Shown here: piece by piece, positions 1 through 26,219 of the stretch
How the letters are laid out: every line of letters begins with the position of its first letter
Position numbering within the stretch: the first letter of the stretch is position 1
NCBI GenBank assembly: GCA_012295275.1
Contig: CM022671.1
Span: 25,096,822 to 25,156,821 of the forward strand
Direction: 5' to 3'
DNA: 60,000 nucleotides
From: Chrysomallon squamiferum
Taxonomy: Eukaryota; Mollusca; Gastropoda; Neomphalida; Peltospiridae
Made by a program: the position numbers and the translations under genes
The notes under the pieces: model-generated
Seen by the model: only the letters and a program-made list of their open reading frames with translations
The model's database searches: none
Told to the model about the DNA's origin: nothing

Positions 1-1782
1 TACGCTAAACCTCGGAAAACAATCAGATACCACCATTTCGTCTGCTCGAAAAGAAGTTTCGGAGGTTTTAGAATTTTGAAATTTGTCAGTGTGATCTAAT
101 ATTTCATTCAGCAACGTAAAATATACAGATTTAGCTGTGGAAATAAGTTCATGGATGAATGAACAGGGACCGCATTTGAAACGTCAGATAAACTGACCAA
201 AAGCAAACGGATTGATTCTTAAGAGTAATAGATTAAAATTATCTACGATTAGTAAAATTCCAGAAATATACCTGTTTTAGGTCAAAAGAATGAAATGTTT
301 TATTACTTACAGGAAACGGATCATTTCATATTGCATTAAATTTACTTATATATATATTATACTCCAAAGTTTAAAAAAAAAAAATAAATAAATAAATAAA
401 TAAATAAAAAAAAAAAGTTTGTCTAGTTATAATAATAATAAAGACGATAACGATTAAAATAGCAAAAACAATAATAAGAATTAATGATTGTTGATTTCAT
501 TGGCATTGCTGTTATTGTTACTACTACTATAACATTATTATTATTGTTATTATTATTATTATTACTATTATTATTACTTCCCGTTTTTAATGTTGTTATT
601 ATTACATTATTATTACTACTACTATTAAGAATGTATTATTGTTGTTGTTGTTATCTGAAACTGGACCAAAGCTATCAAGCTAAATATCAAACCGCTGTGT
701 ACAGCTGAGACCAACAGTGTGTTGACTCGAATCTGTACTATTGGTTATATGTCAGTGAACACTGCAATTAGCTAAATTTGTTTTAAGAACTGTGATTACC
801 AGGATATCGCGTAGAATTATCGAATACGTTCATTAACCGACAATATTTTCGTGGATATATTGTGTTTTTACGGCTAATTTTGGAAATAAAATTTATGTAA
901 ATTTTTTTTAATATCACCGTGTACAAATAGAGTGAATAAGAAAAAATATATTTATTAGGAAATCGATCTTTTGAAATAAAAATTATATTAAACGACATTT
1001 ACTTACTAGTTTAAATAAAGACGAAACAAAATGTTTGTTTGAATACGTGATTATAGACTTTGACTGATCTAGTAATTTATGCTGCTTTGTTTAGGAAATA
1101 GATATATATATATATTTTTTTAACTGATATGAATTTAAATAAGCATTTATCGTGTGACTAAACTAAATGGCTGTTTTTTAAATACGCACCAATATGTCTT
1201 AATGTTAGCGATTAACAAGTGGAAGGTGATTGATAGGTTGCATAATAACGATGTTTCCAAACAAGAAATGAACTTTAACCGGTCGATTTTTTATTCATTA
1301 GATAGAAGTGATATTTTTGCATGCACCTTCTATAGCAGAAATAGAAGAGTACTTTTCACGATGAAGGCCAGACAAGTAATGGAGCAATAGTTGAGGAGCA
1401 CTGATCCTGTCACATCTCAAGCTTGCATTAACGACTGAGTTACAGTCCGCTGCTTGGGTGATAAGTCGTTGTTACAAACGTTAATAATATAATAATTAAC
1501 TGAACTGATATATGCATTGTTTTTCATACAGCTTATTTATGTTATTGTTTTCGTTCCGTTTGTTTGTTTGCTTTGTTGTTGTTTTTTTTTTTTTTTTTTT
1601 TCTGTTACTTCTTTGGGTTTTTTCTGTTTTTTCTTTGTTTTGTTGTTTTCGTTTTGTTGTTGCTGTATTTGTTTTGGGGTTTTTGTTTCTGTTTGTTTTT
1701 TGTTTTGTTTTGTTTTAGTTTTTTGTTTGTTTGTATAATTGTGTGCATGTATGTGTGTGTGTGTGTGTGTATATGTATATAT
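1..1782. repeat. Copy 1 of a long direct repeat (partial at window start)
   Basis: This stretch matches 4641-6020 in the same orientation, beginning at the first base of the window, so the homology may continue upstream. Long blocks are nearly identical. Copy 1 carries about 240 bp (around 310-545) that copy 2 has collapsed into an ATT run, and about 150 bp (around 780-930) that copy 2 lacks. The right part (1560-1780) is a T/GTT-rich low-complexity run ending in TG and TA dinucleotides. No protein domain was recognised in it. It could be the trailing part of a tandem duplication unit that includes the nearby GPCR gene, or a dispersed element. Confidence 0.85.
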
Positions 1783-3046
1783 ATTAAATAACCCACATAG
1801 AACCAAGTAATAGCCTTTCAGAATAAATCTTATTTTTTATTTGTTTTCGTTTATCGTAATAAAGATAGTTTTTCATAATAAAATAGTTTTAGTAGATTGT
1901 GTACAAATATCAATACTGTTTGTGAGACCGTGTATTTAGTAATTGTGCATAAGTATAAATAGTCTCTTGGTTACTTTCTAAATGAGGCTGTGTTCTTGTT
2001 AATGGAGCCACTTTAACGCTGTAATATTGGCGTACTCTTTGTTTATTTTTATAAAATAGATTTGTACTATAATTTTCTTTAGAGAAATAACCAGATATCA
2101 CATATTATGCATATAAAAAGTACATCACAGAATTCAACAAAAATCCGTAAACGATTAACAGAAATAATCAGTAAATCCGGTCCTTCCAGTCTGCTGCTCT
2201 TTTAGAAATTCATAATCAAATAGTTCACTTTAATCTATATATTTAGCTAAAGAAGAAAGAAGAAAAACTCAGAAGATTACAAGAACTAAATCACTGTCTA
2301 AATGTACGTTTTTGAATTAATAAAATATAAAGTAAAGATGAAGAAGTGTCTATACTTAGTTATACATACATACATACATACATACATACATTTGTACATA
2401 CATACAAACTTACACGCAAACTTAAAATACAAATTCACTTAGGCAAAAATAATTTCTTTAAACATATACAAATTTACACACTTATTAATATAAGTTCTAT
2501 AATTTAACGAAATAAAGAAGGAAAACAATCGTCTCATACACTCTAATTTAATAAAACTGATTAGATTTTAATCAATGTCTTTACACGTATTACTATTCTG
2601 ATGATTTCTAATTGATGTAGAGCAACTGTGATTTAAAATTAGTTTTCCAAGAAAGAAACCATATTCCCTTCCAGTATATAGCACGAAATTAAAAATATTA
2701 ATATAAAAAATTGTAAGAATAATCCATCTTTGAAGTATCTGAACCAATGGATAGAAGATAAATATATATTTTTTAATTAATTAATAAAAAAATGTTTCAC
2801 CTAGGATATAACAACAGGACTTAGACTGTGCTGTCAATCAAATATGTATAAAATGTTGAGACCAATGGAAAGTCAGAAAAAGATCGGAAAATAGATATAA
2901 CAGTTAAAAAGACTTCTGCGAGGTACACTGTTGGTTCTTAACATCATTTATCTATGTACACAAGATACGAAACTAAACATTTCACCTCAGGACACACAAA
3001 CAGATTGTTCAAACATTAGAAAACAGCGGACTTTTCTTTTTACGGC
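1783..3046. other. Intergenic DNA, no gene recognised
   Basis: AT-rich non-coding sequence between the repeat and the GPCR gene. It contains a CATA tetranucleotide run near 2363-2405 and nothing that reads as a splice-linked coding exon. Confidence 0.6.
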
Positions 3047-3159
3047 AAACAACTAAAGTTACATATTTCCTTCTGATACGAAAACTGAATGCACCATACT
3101 GTACTCCAAAAGGTGAAACAAAACACCTGGAGTTACACATGTTCCTGTGATACGTAAAA
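3047..3159 (+). repeat. Imperfect ~38-bp direct repeat upstream of the GPCR gene
   Basis: Two diverged copies, about 3047-3083 and 3121-3159, share the pattern AAAC-(10 bases)-GTTACA-(9 bases)-TGATACG followed by an A-run. The second copy ends about 20 bases before the GPCR start codon. This could be the 5' untranslated leader or a promoter element. The match is visible by eye but is not exact. Confidence 0.45.
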
Positions 3160-3179
3160 ATATCAAATTTACTTAAAAG

Positions 3180-4106
3180 ATGGAACGCGCCAATATGGCT
3201 GACAATGTAACGGAAGTATCGTATAGTGCTTCAAAATTTTTTATGAGTGTTGTGATAGGCTGGGGATTCTCAAATGATATTTTCGTACTCTTCATTCTTA
3301 TTAAGTCGTCGATCTACAGGGATGTGAAGGGACAGTTCATGCTCAACGAAGTGATCGCAGACATGTCTTTACACATAACAACCGCATTCATCACAGTCGC
3401 CGAAACCTTTAAGCAAAATGTAATGGTTGCTTTGCCTCTTGGGACTGCCTTCGCAGACATAAAGTGTTTTTCTTTAATGGGCTTAAGCATTGTTCTCAGC
3501 ATTGCTATTTGTAATCCTTTCAGATACATGGTGTACATTTCTGTCAAAAAGGTAAGGATATATTTGGCAATAACCTGGCTTTTCGTACCCGCAGTTCTGA
3601 GTTACGTTCTCCTAGAAGGGACGTATTATAAGGTTAATGAAAATTCCAAAAGAATGGAACCAAACAACACGTCCCAGAACTGGTGGGTTGGAGCTCTCAA
3701 TTTATCAGGAGTGGTTTTTATACCATTCATTGTCATCGTCGTTTGTGTTGTTAAAATAGTACAACGTCATAAAAGAGAATTGGGGAACAAGTCTTATTTA
3801 CGGAGCGCGGCAGAAAATAAAATTCGTTTGGCCAAGCTGAACACAATAGTGTTCGTTTTCCATGTCTTGTCTCAACTGCCTTTTCACATCGCCTTCTCGC
3901 TGCACACTGAAAACCACGTCATAATGGGCGTGGTGAGTTTTCTCTTCTTTTCCTACCCATCCATGAAACTGTTCATCTATCTTCTCATGATGCGAAACTT
4001 CCGGCGCACCGCACTGAAGATGTGTCTTTGTGTTTGTAGGAAGAAAACAAACAACAACGCGCCCAGAGCTACTTACCAGTCGAAATACGACTCTTCAGTG
4101 CATTAA
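3180..4106 (+). CDS. Single-exon orphan rhodopsin-like GPCR, divergent
   Basis: A 308-residue intronless open frame with seven hydrophobic segments, consistent with a plasma-membrane class A G-protein-coupled receptor of unknown ligand. TM1 is about 22-42 with GFSND (N1.50-like). TM2 is about 54-74 with VIADMSL (D2.50-like). TM3 is about 90-112, followed by AICNPFRY, which resembles the start of the second intracellular loop in many class A receptors. The usual DRY position reads VLS (105-107), the TM6 CWxP position reads SQLP (231-234), and NPxxY reads KLFIY (263-267). Sequons lie at N9, N162 and N163, and CLCVC (282-286) is a likely palmitoylation patch. The extracellular loop 2 region has no cysteine for the standard disulfide. 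The start has a fair context (AAGATGG); M6 is an alternative start. Molluscan lineages often carry arrays of such intronless receptors. It could be a chemosensory receptor, but function is not established. Confidence 0.8.
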   Translation: MERANMADNVTEVSYSASKFFMSVVIGWGFSNDIFVLFILIKSSIYRDVKGQFMLNEVIADMSLHITTAFITVAETFKQNVMVALPLGTAFADIKCFSLMGLSIVLSIAICNPFRYMVYISVKKVRIYLAITWLFVPAVLSYVLLEGTYYKVNENSKRMEPNNTSQNWWVGALNLSGVVFIPFIVIVVCVVKIVQRHKRELGNKSYLRSAAENKIRLAKLNTIVFVFHVLSQLPFHIAFSLHTENHVIMGVVSFLFFSYPSMKLFIYLLMMRNFRRTALKMCLCVCRKKTNNNAPRATYQSKYDSSVH

Positions 4107-4625
4107 AGCATAAATGATACTAAAAATGTTATTACATTTAACAGGAGTTTCCAGTCGTTGGAAAGGATTCAAAACAGTTATTGCTGAAAATTAGAAGTAC
4201 CATTTTGATTTATCTAAAAAATGTAAAAAAAAGAACGATAGAAAAGGAATTACTTCTGGTTTTAACATCACACAAATAGTTTTGCTGACTCCACAGGTTG
4301 TTTTCGTTTATAAATTAAGCCTTTCAGTATCAATTTTCCTAATATATTAATTCGTTATCAGATACACTTACAAAAAAAAAAAAAAAATTGATCGTTATAT
4401 CGTATGCGACAAATGGAAAACAATTTAATAAATTCTCGTAGATGCAATAACTCTCAATAACTCATAATACAAACTGAAAATTATTGTTCGAAAAGAATCT
4501 TTAAATAACGAATGTACGTTCTTTTCGAAAACCTGCGACAGAATGTGTTTTGCATTTTGGAATGTATAATGACACAGATACCCTGTGGATCTTTCTTATA
4601 ATATTTTTAATTATTTTGTGCATAA

Positions 4626-4631
4626 AATAAA
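4626..4631 (+). terminator. Candidate poly(A) signal AATAAA for the GPCR gene
   Basis: AATAAA lies about 520 bp after the stop codon and a few bases before repeat copy 2 begins. It is the clearest hexamer before the repeat, but AT-rich DNA yields chance matches. Confidence 0.3.
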
Positions 4632-4640
4632 GAGTTAGTT

Positions 4641-4945
4641 TACGCTAAACCTCGGAAAAGAATCAGATACCACCATTTCGTCTGCTCGAAAAGAAGTTTC
4701 GGAGGTTTTAGAATTTTGAAATTTGTCAGTGTGATCTAATATTTCATTCAGCAAAGTGAATATACAGATTTAGCTGTGGAAATAAATTCATGGATGAATG
4801 AACACGGACCGCATTTGAAACGTCAGATAAACTGACCAAAAGCAAACGGATTGATTCTTAAGAGTAATAGATTAAAATTATCTACGATTAGTAAAATTCC
4901 AGAAATGGACCTGTTTTAGGTCAAAAGAATGAAATGTTTCATTAC

Positions 4946-4989
<44 letters not shown>

Positions 4990-5985
4990 TCCCGTCTTTA
5001 ATGTTCTTATTATTACATTATTATTACTACTACTATTAAGAATGTATTATTATTGTTATCTGAAACTGGACCAAAGCTATCAAGCTAGTTATGAAACCGC
5101 TCTGTACAGCTGAGAACAGCAGTGTGTTGACTCGAATCTGTACTATTGGTTATATGTCAGTGAACACTGCTATTAGCTAAATTAAAGTAAAGTAAGAAAA
5201 AATATATTTATTAGGAAATCGATCTTTTGAAATAAAAATTATATTAAACGACATTTATTTACTAATTTAAATAAAGACGAAACAAAATTTTTAATTGAAT
5301 ACGTGATTACAGATTAGACTGATCTAGTAATTTATGCTGTTTTGTTTAGGAAATAGATAGATATATATATTTTAATTGATATGACTTTAAATAAGTATTT
5401 ATCGTGTGACTAAACTAAATGACTGTTTTTAAATACGCATCAATATGTCTTAATGTTAGCGATTAAGAAGTTGAAGGTGATTGATAGGTTGTATAATAAC
5501 GATGTTTCCAAACAAGAAATGAACTTTAACCGGTCGATTTTCTATTCATTAGATAGAAGTGATATTTTTGCATGCATCTTCTATAGCAGAAATAGAAGAG
5601 TACTTTTCACGATGAAGGCCAGACAAGTAATGGAGCAATAGTTGAGGAGCACTGATCCTGTCACATCTCAAGCTTGCACTAACGACTGAGTTACAGTCAG
5701 CTGCTTGGGTGATAAGTCGTTGTTACAAACGTTAATAATGTGATAAATAACTAAACTGATATATGCACTGTTTTTCGTACAGCTTATTTATGTTATTGTT
5801 TTGCTTTCGTTTGTTTGTTTGCTTTGTTGTTGTTGTTTTTTTTTTGTTTTTTTTCTGTTACTTCTTTGGGTTTTTTCTGTTTTTTCTTTGTTTTGTTGTT
5901 GCTGTATTTGTTTTGGGGTTTATGTTTCTGTTTGTTTTTTGTTTTTCATTAGTTTTCGGTTTGTTTGTATAATTGTGTGCATGTA

Positions 5986-6020
<35 letters not shown>
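4641..6020. repeat. Copy 2 of the long direct repeat
   Basis: Direct match to 1-1782 starting at TACGCTAAACCTCGG, with most differences being single-base changes. Two internal blocks present in copy 1 are missing. The copy ends in a TG/TA dinucleotide tract, after which the flanks are unrelated. The offset between the copies is 4640 bp at the left end. Confidence 0.88.
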
Positions 6021-6037
<17 letters not shown>

Positions 6038-6228
6038 AACACATAATGCATAATTAAATATGAAGTTTGAATTGGTTTGATTTTGTCTTATTAGTGTGTT
6101 AATACTGAAGTATACATAATTATAAACAGTCTCTTTGTCTTTGTCTCTCAGTATTTAGTTATATATCTTTCTTTCTGTGTTTCTATCTATCTGTCCTCAA
6201 TTTCTTTATTTTTATCAATCCACCTATA

Positions 6229-6309
<81 letters not shown>

Positions 6310-7440
6310 CACTATCGCTCTCTTTCTCTGTCTCTCTCTTTCTGTCTTTCTCTCACTGTTTCTCTCTATCTTAGCCTGACATTTTCTTTTCTTTTTTTAT
6401 CTCATCCACTCTCTTTGCTTCGTTCGCTCTCACCTCTACTCTCTTCGTTTCTCTGTTTCTCTCTGGTTTGCCTACGTATTAAGTCAAATCATAAATTATT
6501 TAAAATAAATTCTTATTTATATTACTTCTGTAATACCTGCCGTCATGTACGGAAATGTTATCTCGTCATCTGTGATTTATACACAAACTAATAGTACAAA
6601 ACACCAAGAAGATGATTTTATAATCATTTGTCGCTAATTCGTGTAATTTTTGCGTTGACTAATTGTGAACTGAAAAAACTGGGGATTTTTTATATTATTT
6701 CTCTCTTTCTTTTGAAAAGCTGTTATTAAAATTTTGCCATTAATTCATTTCATTTCTGCAGGTTTAAAGGATTATTTTTTTGTTGTTGTTGTTGTTTTTG
6801 TTGCAATGTTATTTTTCATTATTAAATCCTTTCGACTTTATTTTCTAATTTTCTTTTACTTTTACATTTGAAATGGCAGTTCCACTTTAATCTGTTGAAA
6901 GAAAAACAGATATAAAGCTCTTGCCTGCCTTTTTTTAATATTGTTTCTATTAGATTTAATAAAATTTTGTATCTTACAGTAAAATTCTTCATTAAAAAAA
7001 ATAAACAGTAATAAAAATTAATTAAAGATGTGGGTTTCTCTTATAAAGAAAGTAAAAACACAAAAGCTTAATTAATCTTAAAGACACAGTTTACTTCGTC
7101 AATGCTGAAATTTTGTCTCATGAGTAGAACGTAAACGATTTGCATGATGCTAAAAACATAAGAACGTTTCACAAATTAACAAACAAACAAATAAATAAAT
7201 AAATCGAAAAGAACTAACTCAACATATAACAATACATCGGATTCGGAAATATTTTCATTTCATCTTAAATTCATTTTTGTTTTCGAAATATTTTATGATC
7301 TACATTTCTGTAATATTTTCTATTATTATTTGTAAATTGATCTGAATAATTGGTTCTAGAAAAAACTTTAAATAACTGAATTACTTCAATTTGTGACCAT
7401 TAACACTTGAAACTAATTTGCGTGATGAACCTAATCGAAA
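6021..7440. other. Intergenic DNA with simple repeats, no gene recognised
   Basis: Holds a CT microsatellite at 6233-6283 running into a TA run to about 6308, followed by pyrimidine-rich DNA to about 6460. The remainder is AT-rich with no exon-like content. Confidence 0.6.
6233..6308. repeat. (CT)n followed by (TA)n microsatellite
   Basis: An uninterrupted CT run of about 50 bases passes directly into a TA run of about 25 bases. Confidence 0.95.
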
Positions 7441-8180
7441 GTCAAACTGAAAGAAATATAAAGTACAGCTAATAATGAATGACACATTTCGTATACTTCA
7501 CACTGAATGATAAATGATGTGTACGTCAATTTGAATGATAAATAGTGAATACTTTGCCATGAATAATAAAATGTGTGTACGTGACAGACAATAATAAATT
7601 ATGTACACGTTATTTTTAATGAATTACGTCACAATGACTGATAAACCAAGTATATGTCGCCAAGAACGATAAATTAAGTATACGTCACAGTAAAAGATAA
7701 ATTTGTTTATACATCGCAGTGAATGATACGTTAGATATACGTCACAATAAATGATAAACTGTGTATTTGTCACAGTAAGTGATACATAGTTGAACGTCAC
7801 AGTGCGTGATAAATTGTGTGTACAGGACAATAAATGACAAATTGTGAATACAATGACGTAAATTGTTTTAATGTCTCAGTGAAAGATATTTTGTGTATAC
7901 GTTACAATGAATAATAAATTGTGTATACGTCACACTGAATGGTAAATTGTGTTAATGTCTCAATGAAAGATATTTTGTGTATACGTCACAATGAATAATA
8001 AATTGTGTATACGTCACACTGAATGGTGAATTGTGTTAATGTCTCAATTTAGGATATTTTGTGTATAAGTCACATTGAAAGATAAATTGTGTATATGATT
8101 GAATTATGAAATGTTATTATGAATGATAAATTGATAAAACGTCAATGTTAATAACAAATACGTCAAAATGAAATAATAAA
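7440..8180. repeat. 28-bp satellite with an 84-bp higher-order unit
   Basis: A tandem array of diverged ~28-bp monomers whose consensus contains GTATACGTCACAATGAATGA followed by TAAATTGT. From about 7864 to 8060 the array is organised as an 84-bp triplet (three monomer types). The GTTAATGTCTCAATG anchor recurs at 7951 and 8035, exactly 84 bp apart. Outer monomers are more diverged. Many monomers carry TACGTCA, a CRE half-site-like heptamer. The minus-strand open frame across 7624-7830 is a by-product of this array. Confidence 0.85.
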
Positions 8181-8689
8181 CAGGTTGGTTGAATCACTGT
8201 AAACTCTCGACACTAAAACAAGATTGTGTCTTAAATCCATTTCTACGGTTCATCTTCATAAATATCTTTCACATACAATCATTTTAATCACAACTGTCCT
8301 TTTTTATTCCAGTAACTAACTGACAACAGTTTTAATATGCTAGGTAAACGTCTAAAAGAAATTTAACACTGGTTTGTTGTAGATACATGATTTACGAGAA
8401 ACCTTTAAAACGAATTTGAATACAATGTACCACCATTGTAAACAAAAACCCGAAAACAGTGATAACAAAAAATAATATTTCAGTAGAACAGATCTAAGAT
8501 AACACAAAGATGGACAATGTGGTCATAGCATAGGAACGCAAGAGACAAACACAACTACAGATGACGAGGAAGAAGAAATATAAGCTAATGGCTATAAAAC
8601 TGACGTATTACAAAATACATAGATCTTGAGAAATTAGCTGATTATATATCATACCTTTCACCGCAGAAAGATGGATGCAGCATCAAATT

Positions 8690-8723
<34 letters not shown>

Positions 8724-9469
8724 AATAAATAAAAAGAAAAGAAAAAAGTTCTTATTGTTTTAGTCAGGGAAGTGTTCAATGTAAATATTTTTTTGTTGTT
8801 GTTTTGTTCGGGGTTTGTTTCGGGGGGTGTTATTTCGAGGGGTCTTTATTTTTTGTTGTTTTTGTTGTTTGTGGGATTTTATTTTAATTTTATATTTTAA
8901 TAAACGAAACGCAAATGTCTGTAAAAGAAAACTTTGTTGTACGATGATGAAATCATGGCTACTGTGATTCTTGCAGACTTTCAAACAGAAAAGTTTTCCT
9001 TTTCTTGATTCTATCCAAGATGAAGATGTTCATAATATAATATTTACTAATCTCCTATTTTAAATCAATACGCACATCCACCAAAACAATAAGAAAAAGA
9101 TTTTATAAACAAGATTTTTGTTGGTAATTATTTAATATCGCAGGTTTTTATTTTCTTCTTTTTTTTACTATTTTTTTAAAATATATATATTCATTTTTTT
9201 TTAAATTTTTTAATTATTAATTGTTTTGTTGTTGTCTTTGTTTGTGGGGTGGAGTTTGTTTTATTAATCAGTTTTTTCGTTCTTGTTTTGGGGGATTAGT
9301 TCTGTTTATTTTGTGTTTGTTGTTGTGTACCATGATAGCTTTTTTAATTTTAATTTTATATTTTGTTGTTGCCGTATTGTTATTGTTTTTGTTTTTTCTT
9401 GTTTGTTTTCTATTTTATTGTTTTGTTTTGGATTTTTGTTGTTGTTTTGGTTTGTTGGGGTCTTTTTAA

Positions 9470-9505
<36 letters not shown>

Positions 9506-11240
9506 TATTCAGTATATTATTATATGAAGTTAGTAGGACGAATTAAAACCATAAGGAAACCAACATTAATTATCTTTAAAAAGTATTCTGCTTCGTTGAT
9601 GACATGTATTTCCCTTTCTTAATTTAATAAATAAAACATAAGATCTTCTAAGTCCTATTTCGTTTTAAATCTCACTGATTTGTTAAGTAAATCACTGATT
9701 TAAACTTCGTTGGTTTTTTTTTTTTTTTTTTTTTTTTTTTCTTTTGACCAGAATTTCGAAAGCATGCAGACTGAAGCTGCAATCAGGTAAACCAGAAATC
9801 CTGTGGGGAGATTCGTGACAAAGAACTGTAATATTCAGACTATGACGTCGATGCACCTGCTATTCATTACCATGTAATTACTGAAACAAGATAGTTTTTC
9901 AACAATGCTAATTGATTCCCAGAATCATTTGGTAAAACAATAGCTTCAGTTAGTAAACGAGAACAAAAATTAAATGACGTGTTCATTTTTTTGTGTGTGT
10001 GAGTAGATACTCTTACATCCGTTCATTGACAAAAGATCTATGTCGAAATACTTTTTGAATATGAAGAACATCAGAAAATCGAGCTAAAGACGAAAGTTGA
10101 ACGAACTGTGTTGAAGAAACTGATATCAACATTAAACTGATATTAACATACAAGCTTTTCTGCAAAAAAAAATTAATAACTATTAAATATAATATGTTAA
10201 TAAATCAGCGAAAAGAATCTGACATTGTATTGTAATTCGAGAGTTTTGATGATCATCAATGACGATTTAATTAGGTTTGATATAATTAATTTCTTTTATC
10301 ACTAAACTTTACTAATTATGTTTTGTACATAGCTGTTTCATGGTGTTAGTGGTGCAGAATAAATCTTTTTTTTTTTTTTTTTTTTTTTTTAAGAAATCTG
10401 ATAAAATCAAGAAACTGGCACAATGAAAGAAAAAGGTTGATGGTTGATTTAATTTGAGTATCTTCTGAGGAATGTTTTAGGACAGATAATGATTATACTA
10501 ATTAACTACAGCGATTTGAATGGACTTTGGTACAGAATTGCACATTTTATAATTTATACATAGAAATAATTTTTCCACGGTTCAGTGGCTATATAACCTT
10601 TGAGTGATTTTTTTTTTTTTTTTTCAAAACAGCTATTGTGGATTTTGGTGTGGTATAAATACTGTATACTTAGAACAAAATGGAAGGGAAAAAATGTAAT
10701 TTATTCATATTGAAGCTTTCATTAGATATGTAATAAAATTAATAAATTATTCTAATAAGATGTTTTCTTATTCCGATCTTTTTTCATAACAAACTGTATT
10801 TCAGAATTATAAATAAAAAAAAAATTATTCTCATAAAACTCTTTAGTTTACAGAAATTAAATTAAATCATAAGCGGAATGTTTTTAGCTTCATCATATCC
10901 CTCTTTGTAAAATTTAAACGTCTTCGAAAAACATTGCATAATACAGTAAACAACAGAGTCACTTTATTCACAGGCTGCACGATTTAATTCTAGGTTATCA
11001 AGACCATACCCATGTGCAGGTTACAGCCAAAAACTTCAGTATAGAAAAGTTGCACCAAATTTCTATGTTAGAAAATGCCAAAAAGATATAACGAATAAGC
11101 ATTAATTTGTTTTTAATCATTAGCATTGGTAAAATGGACATTGTAAATAATTATGTGAAATATTTTGTAATTTTAGGGATAATAACGTTTAAAAAGATTC
11201 GGACGAAATGAAGAGACACTGCTACATACAAAATTTTTTT
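8181..11240. other. Intergenic DNA, low-complexity tracts
   Basis: Contains a poly(A) run near 8692-8720, GTT/T-rich low-complexity DNA at 8790-8880 and 9215-9470, an ATT run at 9475-9503, and poly(T) runs at 9714-9740, 10366-10390 and 10609-10624. Apparent open frames here follow these repeats. No gene was recognised. Confidence 0.6.
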
Positions 11241-11258
11241 TTAATGTTACAACAAATC

Positions 11259-11264
11259 TTTATT
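11259..11264 (-). terminator. Candidate poly(A) signal of the EGF/chitin-binding gene
   Basis: AATAAA on the minus strand (TTTATT on the plus strand) lies about 165 bp after the stop codon at 11426, giving a short 3' untranslated region. It is a canonical hexamer in a sensible place. Confidence 0.55.
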
Positions 11265-11425
11265 GACTTTAATTTCAGTACAGTTTATAACTAATACAAA
11301 ATCGAATTAAAAGCACATTTTTACCGATTCAGAACATTACAGAATGTTATTTTTAGATAAACGTTGGAAAACAGAACTGCAGGACGCTGTAAACATTTGA
11401 GCTGTTGATACGAAGACAATGCAAA

Positions 11426-25912
<14,487 letters not shown>

Positions 25913-25983
25913 CTTCAGAGGTTGGTCAGACGTAAAGCGTAATTTTAAGTTTCTAAAACTTATAATATTGTGTATTTAATATA

Positions 25984-25990
25984 TTATATA
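25984..25990 (-). promoter_or_regulatory. Candidate TATA box of the EGF/chitin gene
   Basis: TATATAA on the minus strand, about 72 bp before the start codon at 25912. Spacing fits a short 5' leader. AT-rich DNA makes chance matches common. Confidence 0.4.
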
Positions 25991-26086
25991 GGTAGGTCTG
26001 CATAATGCGAAACGTCAGTCATCTTGTTAGTAAACTTTCTGTCAGCCGTCAATAACTCAACGACAGGGATGGGTAGTCACAACACT

Positions 26087-26094
26087 GGGCGTGT
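26087..26094. promoter_or_regulatory. GGGCGTGT box upstream of the EGF/chitin gene
   Basis: A GC-box/KLF-like octamer about 97 bp upstream of the TATA-like site. The same octamer occurs about 94 bp upstream of the TATA-like site of the neighbouring chitin-binding gene (29434-29441). Function is inferred only. Confidence 0.3.
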
Positions 26095-26180
26095 CTTCTT
26101 GTTTATTGTTTGTTCATAACAATACCGGGTGCGACCAGATGAGAAATATACACTATGAGACATAAGAAAGTTAATAGAGT

Positions 26181-26198
26181 CCACTGCAGTGGCACGTG
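26181..26198. promoter_or_regulatory. Two abutting palindromes: CCACTGCAGTGG and CACGTG
   Basis: A perfect 12-bp palindrome directly followed by a 6-bp E-box palindrome, about 270 bp upstream of the EGF/chitin gene start codon. Likely protein-binding sites if functional. Confidence 0.35.
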
Positions 26199-26219
26199 AC
26201 ACACAGGCTGACAAACGGA

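Noticed and set aside
484-708. Poly-leucine open frame
   Set aside because: It follows ATT/TTA trinucleotide repeats and has no domain or splice context.
1154-1390. Open frame conserved in both long-repeat copies (also 5453-5641)
   Set aside because: Nearly all differences between the two copies in this stretch change the residue (five of six counted by eye), so there is no sign of protein-level constraint. It is retained only because the repeat is recent.
1512-1806. Overlapping open frames on both strands in T/GTT-rich DNA
   Set aside because: Low-complexity composition only; similar spurious frames occur at 5763-6046, 9221-9546 and 29158-29478.
7624-7830. Minus-strand open frame with repeated YCDVYL-like words
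   Set aside because: The words arise from the 28-bp satellite, whose period is not a multiple of three; no start or coding context.
7440-8180. CRISPR-like array
   Set aside because: Monomers are directly adjacent and diverged, with no unique spacers, in a eukaryotic setting.
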